Shown one piece after another: positions 24,047-35,421 of a DNA stretch of 64,000 nt (positions are counted from its first letter, which is position 1; each line of letters opens with the position of its first letter). This stretch comes from Gordonia hankookensis (lineage in GTDB: Bacteria; Actinomycetota; Actinomycetes; Mycobacteriales; Mycobacteriaceae). Made by a program: the position numbers and the translations under genes. The notes under the pieces are model-generated. The model did no database searches. It saw only the letters and a program-made list of their open reading frames with translations, and was not told where the DNA came from. Location of the stretch: the NCBI RefSeq assembly GCF_014673215.1, contig NZ_JACWMS010000004.1, positions 372,001 through 436,000 of the forward strand. Reading direction: 5' to 3'.

Positions 24047-25134
24047 GCGACGATCAGGTGTCCGGACCCGACGAGCGCGACATGAGTGCCGCGGAGTTGC
24101 ACTCGGACGGCGACTTCGATGCCGGGCTGCGTCCACGGTCATTGGCCGACTTCATCGGCCAGCCCAGGGTCCGTGAGCAGCTCGAACTCGTGCTGCGCGG
24201 TGCGAAGGGCCGTGGCGGCACCCCGGATCACATCCTGCTGTCGGGACCGCCTGGACTCGGTAAGACGTCACTGGCGATGATCATCGCCAGTGAGATGGGG
24301 GCGGCGATCCGCGTGACGTCCGGTCCGGCACTCGAACGTGCAGGCGATCTCGCGGCCATGCTCTCCAACCTGGTCGACGGCGACGTCCTCTTCATCGACG
24401 AGATCCACCGGATCGCCCGTCCGGCGGAGGAGATGCTGTATCTCGCGATGGAGGATTTCCGGGTCGACGTGGTGGTGGGGAAAGGGCCAGGTGCCACGTC
24501 CATCCCGCTCGACGTGGCACCGTTCACCCTCGTGGGCGCCACCACCCGGTCCGGGTCGCTGACGGGTCCCCTGCGTGACCGGTTCGGGTTCACCGCGCAC
24601 ATGGAGTTCTACGAGACCGACGAGCTGGTGCATGTGCTGCGCAGGTCGGCGGGGATTCTGGGGATCCGCCTGCTCGAGGACGCCGCGGTCGAGATCGCCG
24701 GCCGGTCGCGCGGCACCCCCCGGATCGCCAACCGGCTGCTGCGCCGGGTCCGCGACTACGCCGAGGTGCGCAGCGACGGTGTCATCACCCTGGACATCGC
24801 ACGGGCAGCTCTCACCGTCTACGACGTCGACCAGCTGGGTTTCGACCGCCTCGACCGAGCCGTTCTCAACGCACTGGTCCGAGGGTTCGGGGGCGGGCCC
24901 GTCGGGGTGTCGACACTGGCGGTCGCGGTGGGTGAGGAGCCCACCACCGTCGAGGAGGTGTGTGAACCGTTCCTGGTGCGTGCGGGGATGATGGCGCGGA
25001 CCCCGCGTGGCCGCGTCGCGACGGCGGCGGCCTGGCATCATCTCGGTCTCACACCGCCGGCAGGCGCGATGAACGCCAGCTTCGGTGTCCGCACCCGCGA
25101 CACCCTGACCGAGAGTCTGTTCGACGATCTCTAG
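24043..25134 (+). CDS. ruvB: Holliday junction branch migration ATPase RuvB
   Basis: A 363-residue AAA+ motor driving branch migration with RuvA. Walker A is [15 protein letters not shown] (residues 68-75 for the core loop), Walker B is [11 protein letters not shown], sensor 1 is [12 protein letters not shown] and the arginine finger region is PLRDRFG. The C-terminal winged helix contains [23 protein letters not shown] 24043 overlaps the ruvA stop. The frame is open far upstream across ruvA and ruvC, but that part is antisense-like shadow coding and does not belong to RuvB. Confidence 0.97.
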   Translation: MSDDQVSGPDERDMSAAELHSDGDFDAGLRPRSLADFIGQPRVREQLELVLRGAKGRGGTPDHILLSGPPGLGKTSLAMIIASEMGAAIRVTSGPALERAGDLAAMLSNLVDGDVLFIDEIHRIARPAEEMLYLAMEDFRVDVVVGKGPGATSIPLDVAPFTLVGATTRSGSLTGPLRDRFGFTAHMEFYETDELVHVLRRSAGILGIRLLEDAAVEIAGRSRGTPRIANRLLRRVRDYAEVRSDGVITLDIARAALTVYDVDQLGFDRLDRAVLNALVRGFGGGPVGVSTLAVAVGEEPTTVEEVCEPFLVRAGMMARTPRGRVATAAAWHHLGLTPPAGAMNASFGVRTRDTLTESLFDDL

Positions 25135-25307
25135 ACCGGCCGGAAACCCGAGAATCGCGACGACGTTCCCGGGCATGGCACACTGGGGAGGGCCCGCCGG
25201 AGGACTTGGTGCGATCACGCGCGCCTGCGAGCGGCATTCGGCTGACCGGCCGAACCCGACATAACGCCCACAATACGACCGAACCGACAAGGATTGTTGC
25301 TGTCATC

Positions 25308-25715
25308 ATGGAGTCCCTCTTCTTCCCCCTTCTGCTGGCCCTGCTGGCCGGTTTCATGTTCCTGAGCATCCGCAAGCAGAAGAAGCGCGTGTCCGAGATG
25401 CAGGACATGCAGAACTCCGTGGCCACCGGTGCGCGCGTGCAGCTGACCTCGGGAATGTTCGCCACCGTCGTCGAGGCCGGGTCCGGCGATTTCGTCGACC
25501 TCGAGATCGCGACCGGAGTCGTGACCCGCTTCAATCGCGCCGCTGTGGTGCGGGTGGTGCCGACCGAAGACGCCGCCGAGACCTATCCGGGCGCGCTGAC
25601 CGAGCGTCCCGAGGAGATCGTCGACGATCCGTCGCCCACCCTGGGTGCCGATCCCATCACCGACGACAGCGTGTCCACCGAACGTCCGGGTGACACCCCC
25701 TCCGACGAGAAGTGA
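25308..25715 (+). CDS. yajC: preprotein translocase subunit YajC
   Basis: A 135-residue single-pass membrane protein with helix 4-21 (LFFPLLLALLAGFMFLSIR), then RKQKKRVSEMQDMQNSVATG and VQLTSGMFATVVEAG, the standard YajC core. The C-terminal 45 residues are acidic and disordered. It belongs to the SecDF-YajC accessory complex. ATG 25308 is the only reasonable start; the ribosome site (AAGGA) is weak and rather far upstream. secD begins 162 bases later. Confidence 0.92.
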   Translation: MESLFFPLLLALLAGFMFLSIRKQKKRVSEMQDMQNSVATGARVQLTSGMFATVVEAGSGDFVDLEIATGVVTRFNRAAVVRVVPTEDAAETYPGALTERPEEIVDDPSPTLGADPITDDSVSTERPGDTPSDEK

Positions 25716-25794
25716 TCAACCTGCGGGCGCCTACACGCGCCCGCAGGTGACCGAGCGCGGTGGCACCGGAGAACGGTTGCTACCGCGCAGTCAG

Positions 25795-25800
25795 TAGAGT
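25795..25800 (+). promoter_or_regulatory. candidate -10 element for secDF
   Basis: TAGAGT fits TANNNT and lies 77 bases before secD, in the largest gap of the yajC-secD-secF group. It would allow secDF to be expressed apart from yajC. No -35 is clear. Confidence 0.35.
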
Positions 25801-25877
25801 GGGCGACCGACCGCCACGACCGCGCGGCGGGGACGCATGGCGCCCCGGTGCGCATTTCCTAGGAGACCAGAACAGCA

Positions 25878-27485
25878 GTGACCACACCTCGCCGGGCGTC
25901 GGCGAAGCGGTCGGGACCTCCACGTGAGATTCCGCCGTGGAGACCCCTGACCGCTTTCTTCGTGCTGTTGGCCGTCGTCTGGGGGCTGGTTTTCTTCACC
26001 GGAGGCGGATCGCCGACACCCAAGCTGGGTATCGACCTGCAGGGCGGGACCCGGGTGACGCTGACCGCCCGCACACCCGACGGCAAACCGCCGTCACGTG
26101 ACCAGCTCAATCAGGCGAAGCAGATCATCGAGCAGCGCGTGAACGGGCTCGGTGTCTCCGGCTCGGAGGTCGTGGTCAACGGCAACAACCTGGTCATCAC
26201 GGTGCCGGGTGACGACGGCAAGCAGGCACGCTCGCTGGGCCAGACCGCCCGACTGTTCGTGCGTCCGGTCGAGAAGGTGCAACCCGCGACCCCGCAGCCG
26301 AAGACCGATCAGCAGAAGCAGCAGGAAGACAAGCAGTCCGACGAGACCTCGGCAGCCGCGATCGAGGAACAGCGCAAACTGCGACAGGCACCTGCCGGGG
26401 CCAATCTCGACGGCCTGACGGCGCAGATGGCCAAGATGGACTGCTCACCGGGCGCCAACGATCCGTTGCTGGGCAACGATTTGCCCGACCAGAACCTCGT
26501 GGCGTGCTCCCAGGACGGCAAGGAGGTCTACCTCCTCGGGCCGGAGATCATCGACGGCCGGGACATCAAGAATGCGACGGCAGGCACCACGCAGCAGGCC
26601 GGATCGTGGATCGTCCAGGTCGAGTTCAAGGGTGACGCACAGAAGTTCTGGCCGACCTACACCGCCCAGAACACCGGCAAGCAGACCGCGTTCACGCTCG
26701 ACACCAAGGTGGTCTCCGCGCCGCAGATCCAGGGTGCGATCACCACTCCGTCCACCGAGATCAGCGGCAATTTCAGCCAGCAGGAGTCGAAGGATCTCGC
26801 CAACGTCCTCAAGTACGGTTCGTTGCCGCTGTCCTTCGAGGCCTCCGACGCCGAGACGGTGTCGGCGACACTGGGTCTCGCGTCGCTGCAGGCCGGCCTG
26901 ATCGCGGGCCTGGTCGGACTGATCGCGGTTCTTCTCTACGCGCTGTTCTACTACCGCATGCTCGGCATCCTGACGATGTTGTCGCTGGTGCTGTCGGGGC
27001 TGATGGTGTACGGCATCATCATCCTGCTGGGCCGGTGGATCGGCTTCACCCTCGATCTCTCCGGCATCGCGGGCCTGATCATCGGTATCGGCATGACGGC
27101 CGACTCGTTCGTCGTCTACTTCGAACGAATAAAGGACGAGATGCGGGAGGGCCGAAGTTTCCGGTCCGCGGTGCCGCGCGGCTGGGCGAGCGCGCGGCGC
27201 ACCATCTGGTCGGGCAACGCGGTCAGCTTCATCGCCGCGGTCGTCATCTATGTCCTGGCCATCGGTGAGGTACGCGGATTCGCCTTCACGCTGGGTCTCA
27301 CCACGATTCTCGACGTCGTGGTCGTCTTCCTGGTGACCCATCCTCTGGTCGTCCTGGCGAGCCGGTCCGAGTTCCTGTCGAGACCGAAGGTCAACGGGCT
27401 CGGCGCCGTGAGTGAGGTGGCGCGACAGCGGAGACTGTCCGCCCGAACCGCCAAGGTCGAGGCGTCGGAAGGAACGGCCAAATGA
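25878..27485 (+). CDS. secD: protein translocase subunit SecD
   Basis: 535 residues, RND-type membrane protein with six membrane segments. After the first helix ([20 protein letters not shown]) comes the conserved [18 protein letters not shown], then a large periplasmic domain with a charged Gln/Glu-rich insertion near residues 140-170 ([16 protein letters not shown]). The C-terminal membrane bundle contains [20 protein letters not shown] and [19 protein letters not shown], used for proton coupling. It pulls exported proteins across the membrane on the outer side. GTG 25878 follows TAGGAGAC. Its stop overlaps the secF ATG by four bases. Confidence 0.96.
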   Translation: MTTPRRASAKRSGPPREIPPWRPLTAFFVLLAVVWGLVFFTGGGSPTPKLGIDLQGGTRVTLTARTPDGKPPSRDQLNQAKQIIEQRVNGLGVSGSEVVVNGNNLVITVPGDDGKQARSLGQTARLFVRPVEKVQPATPQPKTDQQKQQEDKQSDETSAAAIEEQRKLRQAPAGANLDGLTAQMAKMDCSPGANDPLLGNDLPDQNLVACSQDGKEVYLLGPEIIDGRDIKNATAGTTQQAGSWIVQVEFKGDAQKFWPTYTAQNTGKQTAFTLDTKVVSAPQIQGAITTPSTEISGNFSQQESKDLANVLKYGSLPLSFEASDAETVSATLGLASLQAGLIAGLVGLIAVLLYALFYYRMLGILTMLSLVLSGLMVYGIIILLGRWIGFTLDLSGIAGLIIGIGMTADSFVVYFERIKDEMREGRSFRSAVPRGWASARRTIWSGNAVSFIAAVVIYVLAIGEVRGFAFTLGLTTILDVVVVFLVTHPLVVLASRSEFLSRPKVNGLGAVSEVARQRRLSARTAKVEASEGTAK

Positions 27486-28699
27486 GCGATACGCAACGCC
27501 CCGATTCCGGTCGAACGGACGGCTCCCGCGGCGCGACACAGTCCGACGTGGCGGACGTGACGAGAGAGACGAGCCCGACGTCGGAGGCGAATTTCGTCGC
27601 GGAGTCCGACCGGTCGTTCCTGTCCCGCCTCTACACGGGTACCGGCGCGTTCGAGATCGCCGGACATCGTCGCGCGTGGTACATCGTCACCGCGGTGATC
27701 CTGGCCATCTGCATCGCCTCGATCGCCATTCGTGGTTTCACCCTGGGCATCGACTTCGAGGGCGGTACACAGGTCTCCATCCCGGTCTCGGCCGGTGTCA
27801 CCAGCGATGCCGTCGAAGAGGTCTTCACCAATACGCTGGGCAGCGAACCCGAGTCGGTCCAGACCGCCGGTTCCGGCGGGTCCGAGACCGTGCAGGTGCG
27901 CACCGAGACGCTCACCATCCAGCAGACCCAGCAGGTGACCAGTGCCCTCACGGACAGATTCGCACCGGAGCTGACGGCGGCCGAGGTGAGCTCGTCCGAC
28001 GTGAGTTCCACCTGGGGTGGCGAGATCACCAAGAAGATGCTGATCGCGCTCGCGGTGTTCCTGGTCATCGTGTTCGTCTACATCGCGGTGCGGTTCGACC
28101 GGGAGATGTCGTTGGCCGCGCTGGCGTCGCTGTTCTTCGACATCATCGTGACGGCCGGTGTGTATTCGCTTGTCGGATGGGAGGTCACGCCTGCCACCGT
28201 GATCGGCCTCCTGACCATCCTCGGTTTCTCGGTGTACGACACGGTCGTCGTGTTCGACAAGGTGGCCGAGAACACCAGATCGGTGCTGCAGACGACACGA
28301 CGGACCTACGCCGAGCAGACCAACCTGGCGATCAATCAGACCCTGATGCGCTCGATCAACACCACGATCATCTCGGTGCTGCCGATCATCGCGCTGATGG
28401 TGATCGCGGTGTGGCTGCTGGGCGTCGGCACGCTCAAGGATCTCGCGCTCATCCAGCTCGTGGGTGTGGTTGTCGGCGCATATTCGTCGATCTTCCTGGC
28501 GGCGCCGCTACTCGTCACACTCAAGGAACGCCGTCCAGAGATCGCGCGCCACACCAAGCGGGTCCTCGACCGGCGTGCGCGGGTGGCGGCCGGGGAGGAC
28601 GTCTCGGACGACCGACCGGTTCGCGGCCGTTCGGCGGGGAGACGGTCGGACGAGGACGCACCGTCGAGCCCGACCGGAAAACGTCGACGGTCGCGCTAG
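27482..28699 (+). CDS. secF: protein translocase subunit SecF
   Basis: 405 residues, partner of SecD. An N-terminal charged cytoplasmic tail of about 60 residues precedes the first helix ([20 protein letters not shown]), followed by the signature [16 protein letters not shown]. Five more helices follow, with [40 protein letters not shown] and [18 protein letters not shown]. The last 65 residues are basic and disordered. Its TAG stop is the first part of the -10 hexamer of the following gene, so secF termination and the next promoter overlap. Confidence 0.96.
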   Translation: MSDTQRPDSGRTDGSRGATQSDVADVTRETSPTSEANFVAESDRSFLSRLYTGTGAFEIAGHRRAWYIVTAVILAICIASIAIRGFTLGIDFEGGTQVSIPVSAGVTSDAVEEVFTNTLGSEPESVQTAGSGGSETVQVRTETLTIQQTQQVTSALTDRFAPELTAAEVSSSDVSSTWGGEITKKMLIALAVFLVIVFVYIAVRFDREMSLAALASLFFDIIVTAGVYSLVGWEVTPATVIGLLTILGFSVYDTVVVFDKVAENTRSVLQTTRRTYAEQTNLAINQTLMRSINTTIISVLPIIALMVIAVWLLGVGTLKDLALIQLVGVVVGAYSSIFLAAPLLVTLKERRPEIARHTKRVLDRRARVAAGEDVSDDRPVRGRSAGRRSDEDAPSSPTGKRRRSR

Positions 28700-28702
28700 T
28701 CT
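28697..28702 (+). promoter_or_regulatory. leaderless -10 element for the solute-binding lipoprotein gene
   Basis: TAGTCT fits TANNNT and lies seven bases before GTG 28710. It overlaps the secF stop codon. No ribosome site precedes the GTG. Confidence 0.55.
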
Positions 28703-28709
28703 ACGGGTC

Positions 28710-30431
28710 GTGACTGTGCGGACCGGGTCGGATGCCCGGCGACGAATCGGCCTGCCCACGACGACGATCGCCCTTCTCGGCGTGGTGATGGTCCTTGCCG
28801 GACTGCTCGCCGGCTGCGGCGAGGACGGCCCGCCCACCATCGACTACGCGGTCGACGCGCGGATAGACAGCTACAACGCCAACACCGTGGAGGGCAACGC
28901 CGACGGCGTCCTGATGGCCACCACCCGGATGTTGCCGGGCTTCAGTTACCTGGGTGCACACGGCCAGGTCACCCCGGACCGCGACATCGGAACCGTCACA
29001 CCGGTTCCCGGGTCGTCGCTGACCCTGCGGTACGACTTCAACCGTGAGGCCCGCTACTCCGACGGCCAGGCCGTCGACTGCGACGACCTGGTTCTCGCGT
29101 GGGCGGCGATGAGTGGTCGATTCCCCGGGTTCCGGCCTGCGACCACCGCGGGCTACCGCGACATCGAGCGAGTGGATTGCGCTCCGGGTGAGACCACGGC
29201 GACGGTTGCGTTCGCCCGCGGGCGCGACTACCGGGACTGGCTGTCGTTGTTCGGCGCGGGCACGATGCTGCCGGCGCATGTGGTTGCGCGACTGGCCGGT
29301 GTCACAGATGTCGTCGATCCGATCCGTACCGGTGATCAGGCAGTCGTGGCGAAGCTCGCCCGGGCCTGGAACACCGGGTTCGCACTGACGCCCGGGCCGG
29401 TCGACGAGCAGCGTTTTCCGTCGTCGGGACCGTATCGGATCGACCGATATTCGGAATCTGACGGACTGGTGCTGGTCGCCAACGACAAGTGGTGGGGCGA
29501 CGCGCCGAAGACCTCGCGGATCGCGATCTGGGGCCGGGGAACCGACGCGGAGCGACGAATCCCCGACGGCTCCTTCGATATCGCAGATCTGACCGGGGGG
29601 ATGACGACCGACGACGTCACGCCGTCCGGATCGACCGACGAGACGGTCCAACCACTGCCGCAACCGAATCGGGCGCTGGCCGTCGAAGAGTTGGTGCTCT
29701 CCCAACGCGGGGTGTTCGGTGATGTCCGGACCCGGCAGGCCTTTGCCTCCTGCGTGCCCCGAGATGTGTTGGCGCGCCAATTCGGTCAGGGTGCGCAACT
29801 GTGGAATCTGCGTGTCCTCGCACCCGCCGACAACCTGGCGGGCCAACTCAACGGCGGCTTCGGCCGCGCCTACTCGAGGCCGGACGTCGCCCGCGCCCGC
29901 ACGCTGGCCGACAGCACCGCATCGTCCCGGTCGGGCGCACTGCGGGTGCGGGTCGGATATGTCGCGCCGACGGCTCGGCGGCAACAGATGGTCGCGACGA
30001 TCGCCGAGTCGTGTCGCCGGGCCGGTATCGACGTGGTGGATGCGGGTTCGCCCGATCTGACACCGTCTGCGCTGGGCAAGGATGTCGACGCATTGCTGGT
30101 GTCCAACGGCGCGTCGTTCGCGGCGGCCGGGTCGGCCGATCCGTCCCGGGACGCGTATCAGCTCCGCGGCGGGGACCCGTTGAACCTCGGCGGATTTCAG
30201 GACCCGGACGTGAGTGCCGCGATCGACCGGCTGGCGGTCGCGGATCTGGCAGCGGACCGGCTCGACCTCGTCCGCACCATCGAGAACGCAGCGTGGGCGG
30301 CGGTGCCGTCGATCCCGCTGTTCGCGGCCCCGCGCGTGCAGCGGTGGGGTGGCGGGGTCGGTAATGTGATCGCCGGGCTGGGCCGTAACGGAACCGGATG
30401 GAACATGGATCGGTGGACAGTACATGACTGA
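28710..30431 (+). CDS. ABC transporter family 5 substrate-binding lipoprotein (Rv2585c-type)
   Basis: 573 residues with a lipoprotein signal: basic start, hydrophobic [18 protein letters not shown] with the lipobox LAGC at C36. The mature part follows the peptide/nickel solute-binding (SBP_bac_5) pattern: [56 protein letters not shown] and a C-terminal lobe with [20 protein letters not shown]. It should sit on the outer face of the membrane and bind a peptide or similar solute, but no permease or ATPase gene is adjacent, so it may not serve import. The orthologue lies between secF and apt in M. tuberculosis. The stop overlaps the apt start by eight bases. Confidence 0.88.
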   Translation: MTVRTGSDARRRIGLPTTTIALLGVVMVLAGLLAGCGEDGPPTIDYAVDARIDSYNANTVEGNADGVLMATTRMLPGFSYLGAHGQVTPDRDIGTVTPVPGSSLTLRYDFNREARYSDGQAVDCDDLVLAWAAMSGRFPGFRPATTAGYRDIERVDCAPGETTATVAFARGRDYRDWLSLFGAGTMLPAHVVARLAGVTDVVDPIRTGDQAVVAKLARAWNTGFALTPGPVDEQRFPSSGPYRIDRYSESDGLVLVANDKWWGDAPKTSRIAIWGRGTDAERRIPDGSFDIADLTGGMTTDDVTPSGSTDETVQPLPQPNRALAVEELVLSQRGVFGDVRTRQAFASCVPRDVLARQFGQGAQLWNLRVLAPADNLAGQLNGGFGRAYSRPDVARARTLADSTASSRSGALRVRVGYVAPTARRQQMVATIAESCRRAGIDVVDAGSPDLTPSALGKDVDALLVSNGASFAAAGSADPSRDAYQLRGGDPLNLGGFQDPDVSAAIDRLAVADLAADRLDLVRTIENAAWAAVPSIPLFAAPRVQRWGGGVGNVIAGLGRNGTGWNMDRWTVHD

Positions 30432-31023
30432 CGAACCGCAGAGGGTCGGGTCCGCGCCCGACGACCACGTCACCGCGCAGGCGCTCGACCGGGCCCGCCG
30501 GGCCATCGACGAACATGCCCGAATGGTGGCCGACTTCCCGGCACCCGGAATCGACTTCAAGGATCTGACACCGGTGCTGGCCGACCCGGTCGGACTGTCG
30601 TCTGTCGTGACCGCGCTCACCCACGGGTGCCGCGGCATCGATCTGGTGGCCGGCATCGATGCCCGGGGCTTCCTGCTCGGCGGCGCGGTCGCCCGTGAAC
30701 TCGAGGTGGGGGTGCTGGCGGTCCGCAAGGGTGGCAAACTGCCGCCGCCGGTGCACAGCACCAGCTACACGCTCGAATACGGGACCGCGGTCCTGGAGAT
30801 CCCCGCGAGCGGTATCGACATCAGCGGCATGCGGGTGCTGCTCGTCGACGATGTGCTCGCAACCGGTGGCACCGCCGTGGCAGCCGCGCAGCTGCTCGGA
30901 CGGGCGGGCGCCGAGGTGATCGGCGTCGCGGTGATCATGGAGCTCGACGGTCTGGGCGGACGGGCGACCATTGCCGAGGGCCTCGGCGCGGATCTGCCGG
31001 TCCATGCCGTTGTCAACGGCTGA
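30424..31023 (+). CDS. apt: adenine phosphoribosyltransferase
   Basis: A 199-residue purine salvage enzyme joining adenine to PRPP to give AMP. The core shows [20 protein letters not shown], the hood and base-binding region [38 protein letters not shown], and the PRPP loop [20 protein letters not shown] near residue 140. The first 35 residues are an extra tail. It overlaps the preceding lipoprotein gene by eight bases and is followed by relA; both enzymes handle purine nucleotides, and the order apt-relA is conserved in actinobacteria. Confidence 0.95.
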   Translation: MTDEPQRVGSAPDDHVTAQALDRARRAIDEHARMVADFPAPGIDFKDLTPVLADPVGLSSVVTALTHGCRGIDLVAGIDARGFLLGGAVARELEVGVLAVRKGGKLPPPVHSTSYTLEYGTAVLEIPASGIDISGMRVLLVDDVLATGGTAVAAAQLLGRAGAEVIGVAVIMELDGLGGRATIAEGLGADLPVHAVVNG

Positions 31024-31050
31024 GCGAACCGCGGTCCGCATCGGGCGGAC

Positions 31051-31056
31051 TAGACT
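31051..31056 (+). promoter_or_regulatory. candidate -10 element for relA
   Basis: TAGACT fits TANNNT, 28 bases after the apt stop and 97 bases before the relA ATG. It would give relA its own promoter besides read-through from apt. No -35 is clear. Confidence 0.4.
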
Positions 31057-31153
31057 CGCCCTCATCCGGCGTTACGCATGGTGATCGAGGATGGCGGTGG
31101 TGACGAGCCGCCGCCGGGATCTTGCGCCGCACGGACGAGGAGAGGAGGTCACG

Positions 31154-33535
31154 ATGCACGACGAGGTCGACACCGATGCCCGGCGGGAATCCGCTGAGAC
31201 GACGGGACCGGCTGCACCCGGTGTACGGAACGCATCGGACCAGCCGCTCCCCGGTTCCGATGCCGTCGGGACTCCGTCGTCGTCGGCGTCCCGTCGTGTG
31301 CGCGCCCGGCTCGCGCGCCGGATGACCGCCACCCGTAGCCCGGTCCGTCCGGTCCTGGAACCCCTGGTGACGCTGCACCGCGAGATCTACCCGAAGGCCG
31401 ACGTGGCGTTGCTTCAACACGCCTATGACGTCGCCGACGAACGGCACGAGGGGCAGCGGCGTAAGTCCGGCGACCCGTACATCACACATCCGTTGGCGGT
31501 GGCGACGATCCTGGCCGACCTCGGCATGGACACCACCACCCTGGTGGCGGCCCTGCTGCACGACACGGTCGAAGACACCGGGTACACCCTCGAACAACTG
31601 GAGAAGGACTTCGGCGCCGAGGTCGCGCATCTCGTCGACGGCGTCACGAAGCTGGACAAGGTGGCACTCGGCAGTGCCGCCGAGGCCGAGACGATCCGCA
31701 AGATGATCATCGCCATGGCCCGCGATCCGCGGGTGCTGGTGATCAAGGTGGCCGACCGGCTGCACAACATGCGGACCATGCGCTTCCTCCCGCCCGAGAA
31801 GCAGGCCCGAAAGGCGCGCGAGACTCTGGAAGTCATTGCGCCGCTGGCGCATCGACTCGGTATGGCGACGGTCAAGTGGGAACTCGAGGATCTCTCGTTC
31901 GCGATCCTGCACCCCAAGCGGTACGAGGAGATCGTCCGGCTGGTGGCCGACCGTGCGCCCTCACGCGACACCTATCTGGCCCGCGTGCGTGCCGACGTGA
32001 ACAATGCGCTGGGGGGCTCACGGATCGAGGCGACCGTCGAGGGCAGGCCCAAGCACTACTGGTCGATCTATCAGAAGATGATCGTCAAAGGACGCGACTT
32101 CGACGACATCCATGACCTGGTCGGCATCCGAATCCTCTGCGACGAGGTCCGTGACTGCTATGCCGCTGTCGGCGTTGTGCATTCGTTGTGGCAGCCGATG
32201 GCCGGTCGGTTCAAGGACTACATCGCACAACCTCGCTTCGGGGTCTATCAGTCCCTGCACACCACGGTGATCGGCCCGGAGGGCAAGCCGCTCGAGGTGC
32301 AGATCCGCACGCACGAGATGCATCGCACCGCGGAGTTCGGCATCGCCGCCCACTGGCGCTACAAGGAACGCAAGGGCAAGAATCCCCGCAGGTCAACCGA
32401 CGCCGCGGAGATCGACGACATGGCCTGGATGCGCCAGCTGCTCGACTGGCAGCGCGAGGCGGCCGATCCGGGTGAGTTCCTCGAGTCGCTGCGCTATGAC
32501 CTGGCGGTCCAGGAGATCTTCGTGTTCACCCCCAAGGGGGATGTGATCACGCTGCCCGCCGGGTCGACCCCGGTCGACTTCGCCTATGCGGTGCACACCG
32601 AGGTCGGGCACCGATGCATCGGTGCCCGGGTGAACGGCCGGCTGGTGGCGCTGGAACGAAAGCTGGAGAACGGCGAGGTCATCGAGGTCTTCACCTCCAA
32701 GGCGCCGAATGCCGGGCCGTCGAAGGACTGGCAGAACTTCGTCGTGTCGCCGCGCGCCAAGGCGAAGATCCGCCAGTGGTTCGCCAAGGAACGTCGGGAA
32801 GAGGCGCTCGAGACAGGCAAGGAGGCCATCGCCAAGGAGGTGCGACGGGGTGGACTACCGTTGCAGCGCTTGATGAGTGCCGAATCCATGGCGTCGGTCG
32901 CCAAGGAACTGCGGTACACGGATCTGACCGCTCTCTATACCGCGGTGGGGGAGAACCACGTCTCCGCCCGCCACGTGGTGAACCGCCTCGTCGCGTCGCT
33001 CGGTGGCATCGACGACGCGGTCGACGAGATCGCCGAGCGGTCGACGCCTTCGACGCTGCCCACCCGCACCCGCCAGGGTGGCGATGCCGGCGTGGTCGTC
33101 GAGGGTCTCGACAACGTCATGGCGAAGCTCGCCAAGTGCTGCACACCGGTGCCCGGCGACGAGATCATGGGATTCGTGACGCGTGGCGGTGGCATCAGCG
33201 TGCACCGCACCGACTGCACCAACGCCACGTCCCTGCGGGAGCAGTCCGAGCGCATCATCGAGGTGTCGTGGGCACCGTCACCGTCGTCGGTGTTCCTCGT
33301 CGCCATCCAGGTGGAGGCGCTCGACCGTCACCGGCTGCTCTCCGATGTCACCAAGGTGCTCGCCGACGAGCGGGTGAACATCCTGTCCGCGTCCGTGACC
33401 ACGAGCCGTGACCGGGTGGCGGTCAGCAAGTTCACCTTCGAGATGGGTGACCCGAAGCATCTCGGGCACGTGCTGAACGTGGTGCGCAACGTCGAGGGGG
33501 TCTACGACGTGTACCGGGTGACCTCGGCCGCCTGA
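31154..33535 (+). CDS. relA: bifunctional (p)ppGpp synthetase/hydrolase (Rel)
   Basis: A 793-residue long RSH enzyme controlling the stringent response. The hydrolase HD domain contains [18 protein letters not shown] and [20 protein letters not shown] (about residues 115-145). The synthetase domain has [32 protein letters not shown] and [13 protein letters not shown] substrate residues (here [20 protein letters not shown]) near residue 305-380. TGS begins near 454 ([20 protein letters not shown]), then a zinc-finger-like [17 protein letters not shown] and a C-terminal ACT domain from 714. The HD residues are intact, so both activities are expected. ATG 31154 is fixed by AGGAGAGGAGG; GTG-type upstream starts add a variable tail. 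Confidence 0.96.
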   Translation: MHDEVDTDARRESAETTGPAAPGVRNASDQPLPGSDAVGTPSSSASRRVRARLARRMTATRSPVRPVLEPLVTLHREIYPKADVALLQHAYDVADERHEGQRRKSGDPYITHPLAVATILADLGMDTTTLVAALLHDTVEDTGYTLEQLEKDFGAEVAHLVDGVTKLDKVALGSAAEAETIRKMIIAMARDPRVLVIKVADRLHNMRTMRFLPPEKQARKARETLEVIAPLAHRLGMATVKWELEDLSFAILHPKRYEEIVRLVADRAPSRDTYLARVRADVNNALGGSRIEATVEGRPKHYWSIYQKMIVKGRDFDDIHDLVGIRILCDEVRDCYAAVGVVHSLWQPMAGRFKDYIAQPRFGVYQSLHTTVIGPEGKPLEVQIRTHEMHRTAEFGIAAHWRYKERKGKNPRRSTDAAEIDDMAWMRQLLDWQREAADPGEFLESLRYDLAVQEIFVFTPKGDVITLPAGSTPVDFAYAVHTEVGHRCIGARVNGRLVALERKLENGEVIEVFTSKAPNAGPSKDWQNFVVSPRAKAKIRQWFAKERREEALETGKEAIAKEVRRGGLPLQRLMSAESMASVAKELRYTDLTALYTAVGENHVSARHVVNRLVASLGGIDDAVDEIAERSTPSTLPTRTRQGGDAGVVVEGLDNVMAKLAKCCTPVPGDEIMGFVTRGGGISVHRTDCTNATSLREQSERIIEVSWAPSPSSVFLVAIQVEALDRHRLLSDVTKVLADERVNILSASVTTSRDRVAVSKFTFEMGDPKHLGHVLNVVRNVEGVYDVYRVTSAA

Positions 33536-33551
33536 CCCCCTCGCGTCGGCG

Positions 33552-34487
33552 TCAGGCCGCCGAGCCGCTGTCGACGGTGGCGGTGGTGATGTCCACCGGC
33601 TGCTTGGGCTTGCCGTCGTCGGCGCTGCCGTTGGGGCCGGGTGTCAGACCGTTCTTGGCGATCTTGTCCAGCACGGTCAGGCCGTTCGGGTCGACCTTGC
33701 CGACGACCGAGTAGTTCGCCGCCAGCTGGCTGTCCTGCATCACCAGGAAGAACTGACTGGAGCCGGTGTTCGACTGACCCGTCTGCGGGTTGTTGCTGTT
33801 GGCGATGGCCACGGTGCCGCGGGGATAGATCACCGGCGCCTCCCCGGAACTCGGATCCGGTTGCCCGGCGGGCTTGAGGTCCGTGGGGAGTTCGTCGGGG
33901 CTCGACCACCCCGGGCCGCCCGCGCCGGTCCCGGTCGGGTCACCGCACTGCAGAACCTTCAGCGTCTCGCTGTTGGTGAGTCGGTGGCACGGCGTGCCGT
34001 CGTAGAACTTCTTCTCGGCCAACGAGATCACCGCAGCGGTGTTACATGGTGCCCCGGTGCGCTGCAAGGTGATCGGGATGGCGCCCTGACTCGTGTCGAG
34101 CACCATGTCGGCGGTGCCCTCCTTCAGCTGCTTGGAGTCGGGCTTGGGGGAGGTCCGTTGTTTCGCCTCGCCTGCCTTCATCTCGTCGAGGTAGGCCTGC
34201 GCCTGTGCGCGCTGATTCGCCGGGACCTCGGCCGGAACCTCCTTGGGGAGCTGGTCGAAGCGACTCGGCTGGTCTTGGTACGAACATGCCGTCCAGCGGG
34301 CGGCCTCACGGTCGTCGAGGACCTTCTTCACGATGAGGGTCGTCGCGGTCGCGACGATGGCCACGACCACCACGGTCGAGACCGAGGCGATGATGATCTT
34401 GCGACGGCGTGCTTGCTGCCGTTCCCGTTCGAGGCGTTCTTCGAGCTTGCGCTTGGCGGCTTCGCGGCGTTCCTCGTTGGTGGACAC
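33552..34487 (-). CDS. ppiB: membrane-anchored cyclophilin-type peptidyl-prolyl isomerase
   Basis: 311 residues. A highly charged cytoplasmic coil (ERREAAKRKLEERLERERQQ) leads into one membrane helix (IIIASVSTVVVVAIVATATT), so the isomerase domain is outside. The cyclophilin part has GTADMVLDTSQGAIPITLQR, KKFYDGTPCHRLTNSETLKV, LQCGDPTGTGAGGPGW and SSQFFLVMQDSQLAANYSVV. It should speed folding of exported proteins. The GTG at 34487 has AGGAGG upstream. It converges with relA across only 16 bases, with no evident terminator. The same order relA-ppiB occurs in M. tuberculosis. Confidence 0.92.
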   Translation of the reverse strand: MSTNEERREAAKRKLEERLERERQQARRRKIIIASVSTVVVVAIVATATTLIVKKVLDDREAARWTACSYQDQPSRFDQLPKEVPAEVPANQRAQAQAYLDEMKAGEAKQRTSPKPDSKQLKEGTADMVLDTSQGAIPITLQRTGAPCNTAAVISLAEKKFYDGTPCHRLTNSETLKVLQCGDPTGTGAGGPGWSSPDELPTDLKPAGQPDPSSGEAPVIYPRGTVAIANSNNPQTGQSNTGSSQFFLVMQDSQLAANYSVVGKVDPNGLTVLDKIAKNGLTPGPNGSADDGKPKQPVDITTATVDSGSAA

Positions 34488-34677
34488 GCGGTTAGACCCT
34501 CCTGAACTCGTGTGCCGTGACTCCCCCCCGGGAGATGGCACGCCGGACGTGGTGTCGAGGCATGCGGTCGTCGCTGATGCTACGTCGACAGGCCAGTGTG
34601 CCAGCCGAACCTGAGAGCTCCATGGCCGGGGCGCGCGACCGTATGGGCGGGCCGCACCCCCTGGACGGGCCGTTTGT

Positions 34678-34683
34678 CACAAT
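34678..34683 (+). promoter_or_regulatory. possible leaderless -10 element for the glyoxalase-like gene
   Basis: CACAAT lies six bases before ATG 34690 and there is no ribosome site. It differs from TANNNT in the first base, so this is weaker than the better leaderless cases. Confidence 0.4.
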
Positions 34684-34689
34684 GGACGG

Positions 34690-35421
34690 ATGCTGATCAC
34701 CGGATTCGCAGCGGGGATGTTCCAGACCAACTGCTACCTGCTCGCCACCGAGGCGGGCTCGGAGGCCGTGATCGTCGACCCCGGGCAGGATGCCGCGGTG
34801 CGGGTACGTGAACTCCTGGCCGAACACGACCTGACCCCCGTGGCCGTGCTGCTCACCCACGGCCACCTCGACCACACCTGGAATGCGGCCGAGCTGTGCG
34901 ACGAATACTCCATCCCGGCCTACATCCATCCCGCCGACCGCCCGATGCTGGCCGACCCCGGCCGCGGCCTGGGACGGGCCCTTGAATCGGTGATCGGCAC
35001 CCTCGAGTTCCGTGAACCGGAGAAGGTCGTCGATTTCGTCGACGGTGAGGATGTCGATCTGGCAGGCATCCGGATCTCGGTCGACCTCGCGCCAGGCCAC
35101 ACGCAGGGATCGGTGCTGCTCGGGATCGAGGTCCCGGTCGACGCGGAGTCCGGGCATCAGGGCGAGGCGCCGCCGGAGGTGGTACCCGTGTGCTTCTCCG
35201 GTGACGTACTGTTTGCCGGGTCCATCGGGCGGACCGATCTGCCCGGTGGTGATCATCAGCAGTTGCTCGACTCGATCGCGGCCAGACTCCTCCCGTTGCC
35301 CGACCACACCCAGGTGCTGCCGGGACACGGACCGCAGACCTCGATCGGCGCGGAGCGGGCGGGAAACCCGTTCCTGGCCGACATCTCGGGCACAGTGAAG
35401 AAGGGACGATACGGACTGTGA
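34690..35421 (+). CDS. MBL-fold metallohydrolase (glyoxalase II-like, Rv2581c type)
   Basis: A 243-residue cytoplasmic metallo-beta-lactamase-fold enzyme. Ligands for two metals appear as [19 protein letters not shown], then [31 protein letters not shown] and [20 protein letters not shown]. This arrangement is that of glyoxalase II and related thioester hydrolases. Its role beside hisS is not known, though the pair is conserved across actinobacteria. Its stop overlaps the GTG of hisS by four bases. Confidence 0.88.
   Translation: MLITGFAAGMFQTNCYLLATEAGSEAVIVDPGQDAAVRVRELLAEHDLTPVAVLLTHGHLDHTWNAAELCDEYSIPAYIHPADRPMLADPGRGLGRALESVIGTLEFREPEKVVDFVDGEDVDLAGIRISVDLAPGHTQGSVLLGIEVPVDAESGHQGEAPPEVVPVCFSGDVLFAGSIGRTDLPGGDHQQLLDSIAARLLPLPDHTQVLPGHGPQTSIGAERAGNPFLADISGTVKKGRYGL

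Noticed and set aside
28701..30761. 686-codon open frame on the minus strand
   Set aside because: It is antisense to the lipoprotein gene and apt, has the low-complexity Arg/His/Gly composition of a shadow frame, and lacks a family pattern.
33536..33551. Terminator between convergent relA and ppiB
   Set aside because: Only 16 bases separate the stops and no hairpin can form within them.
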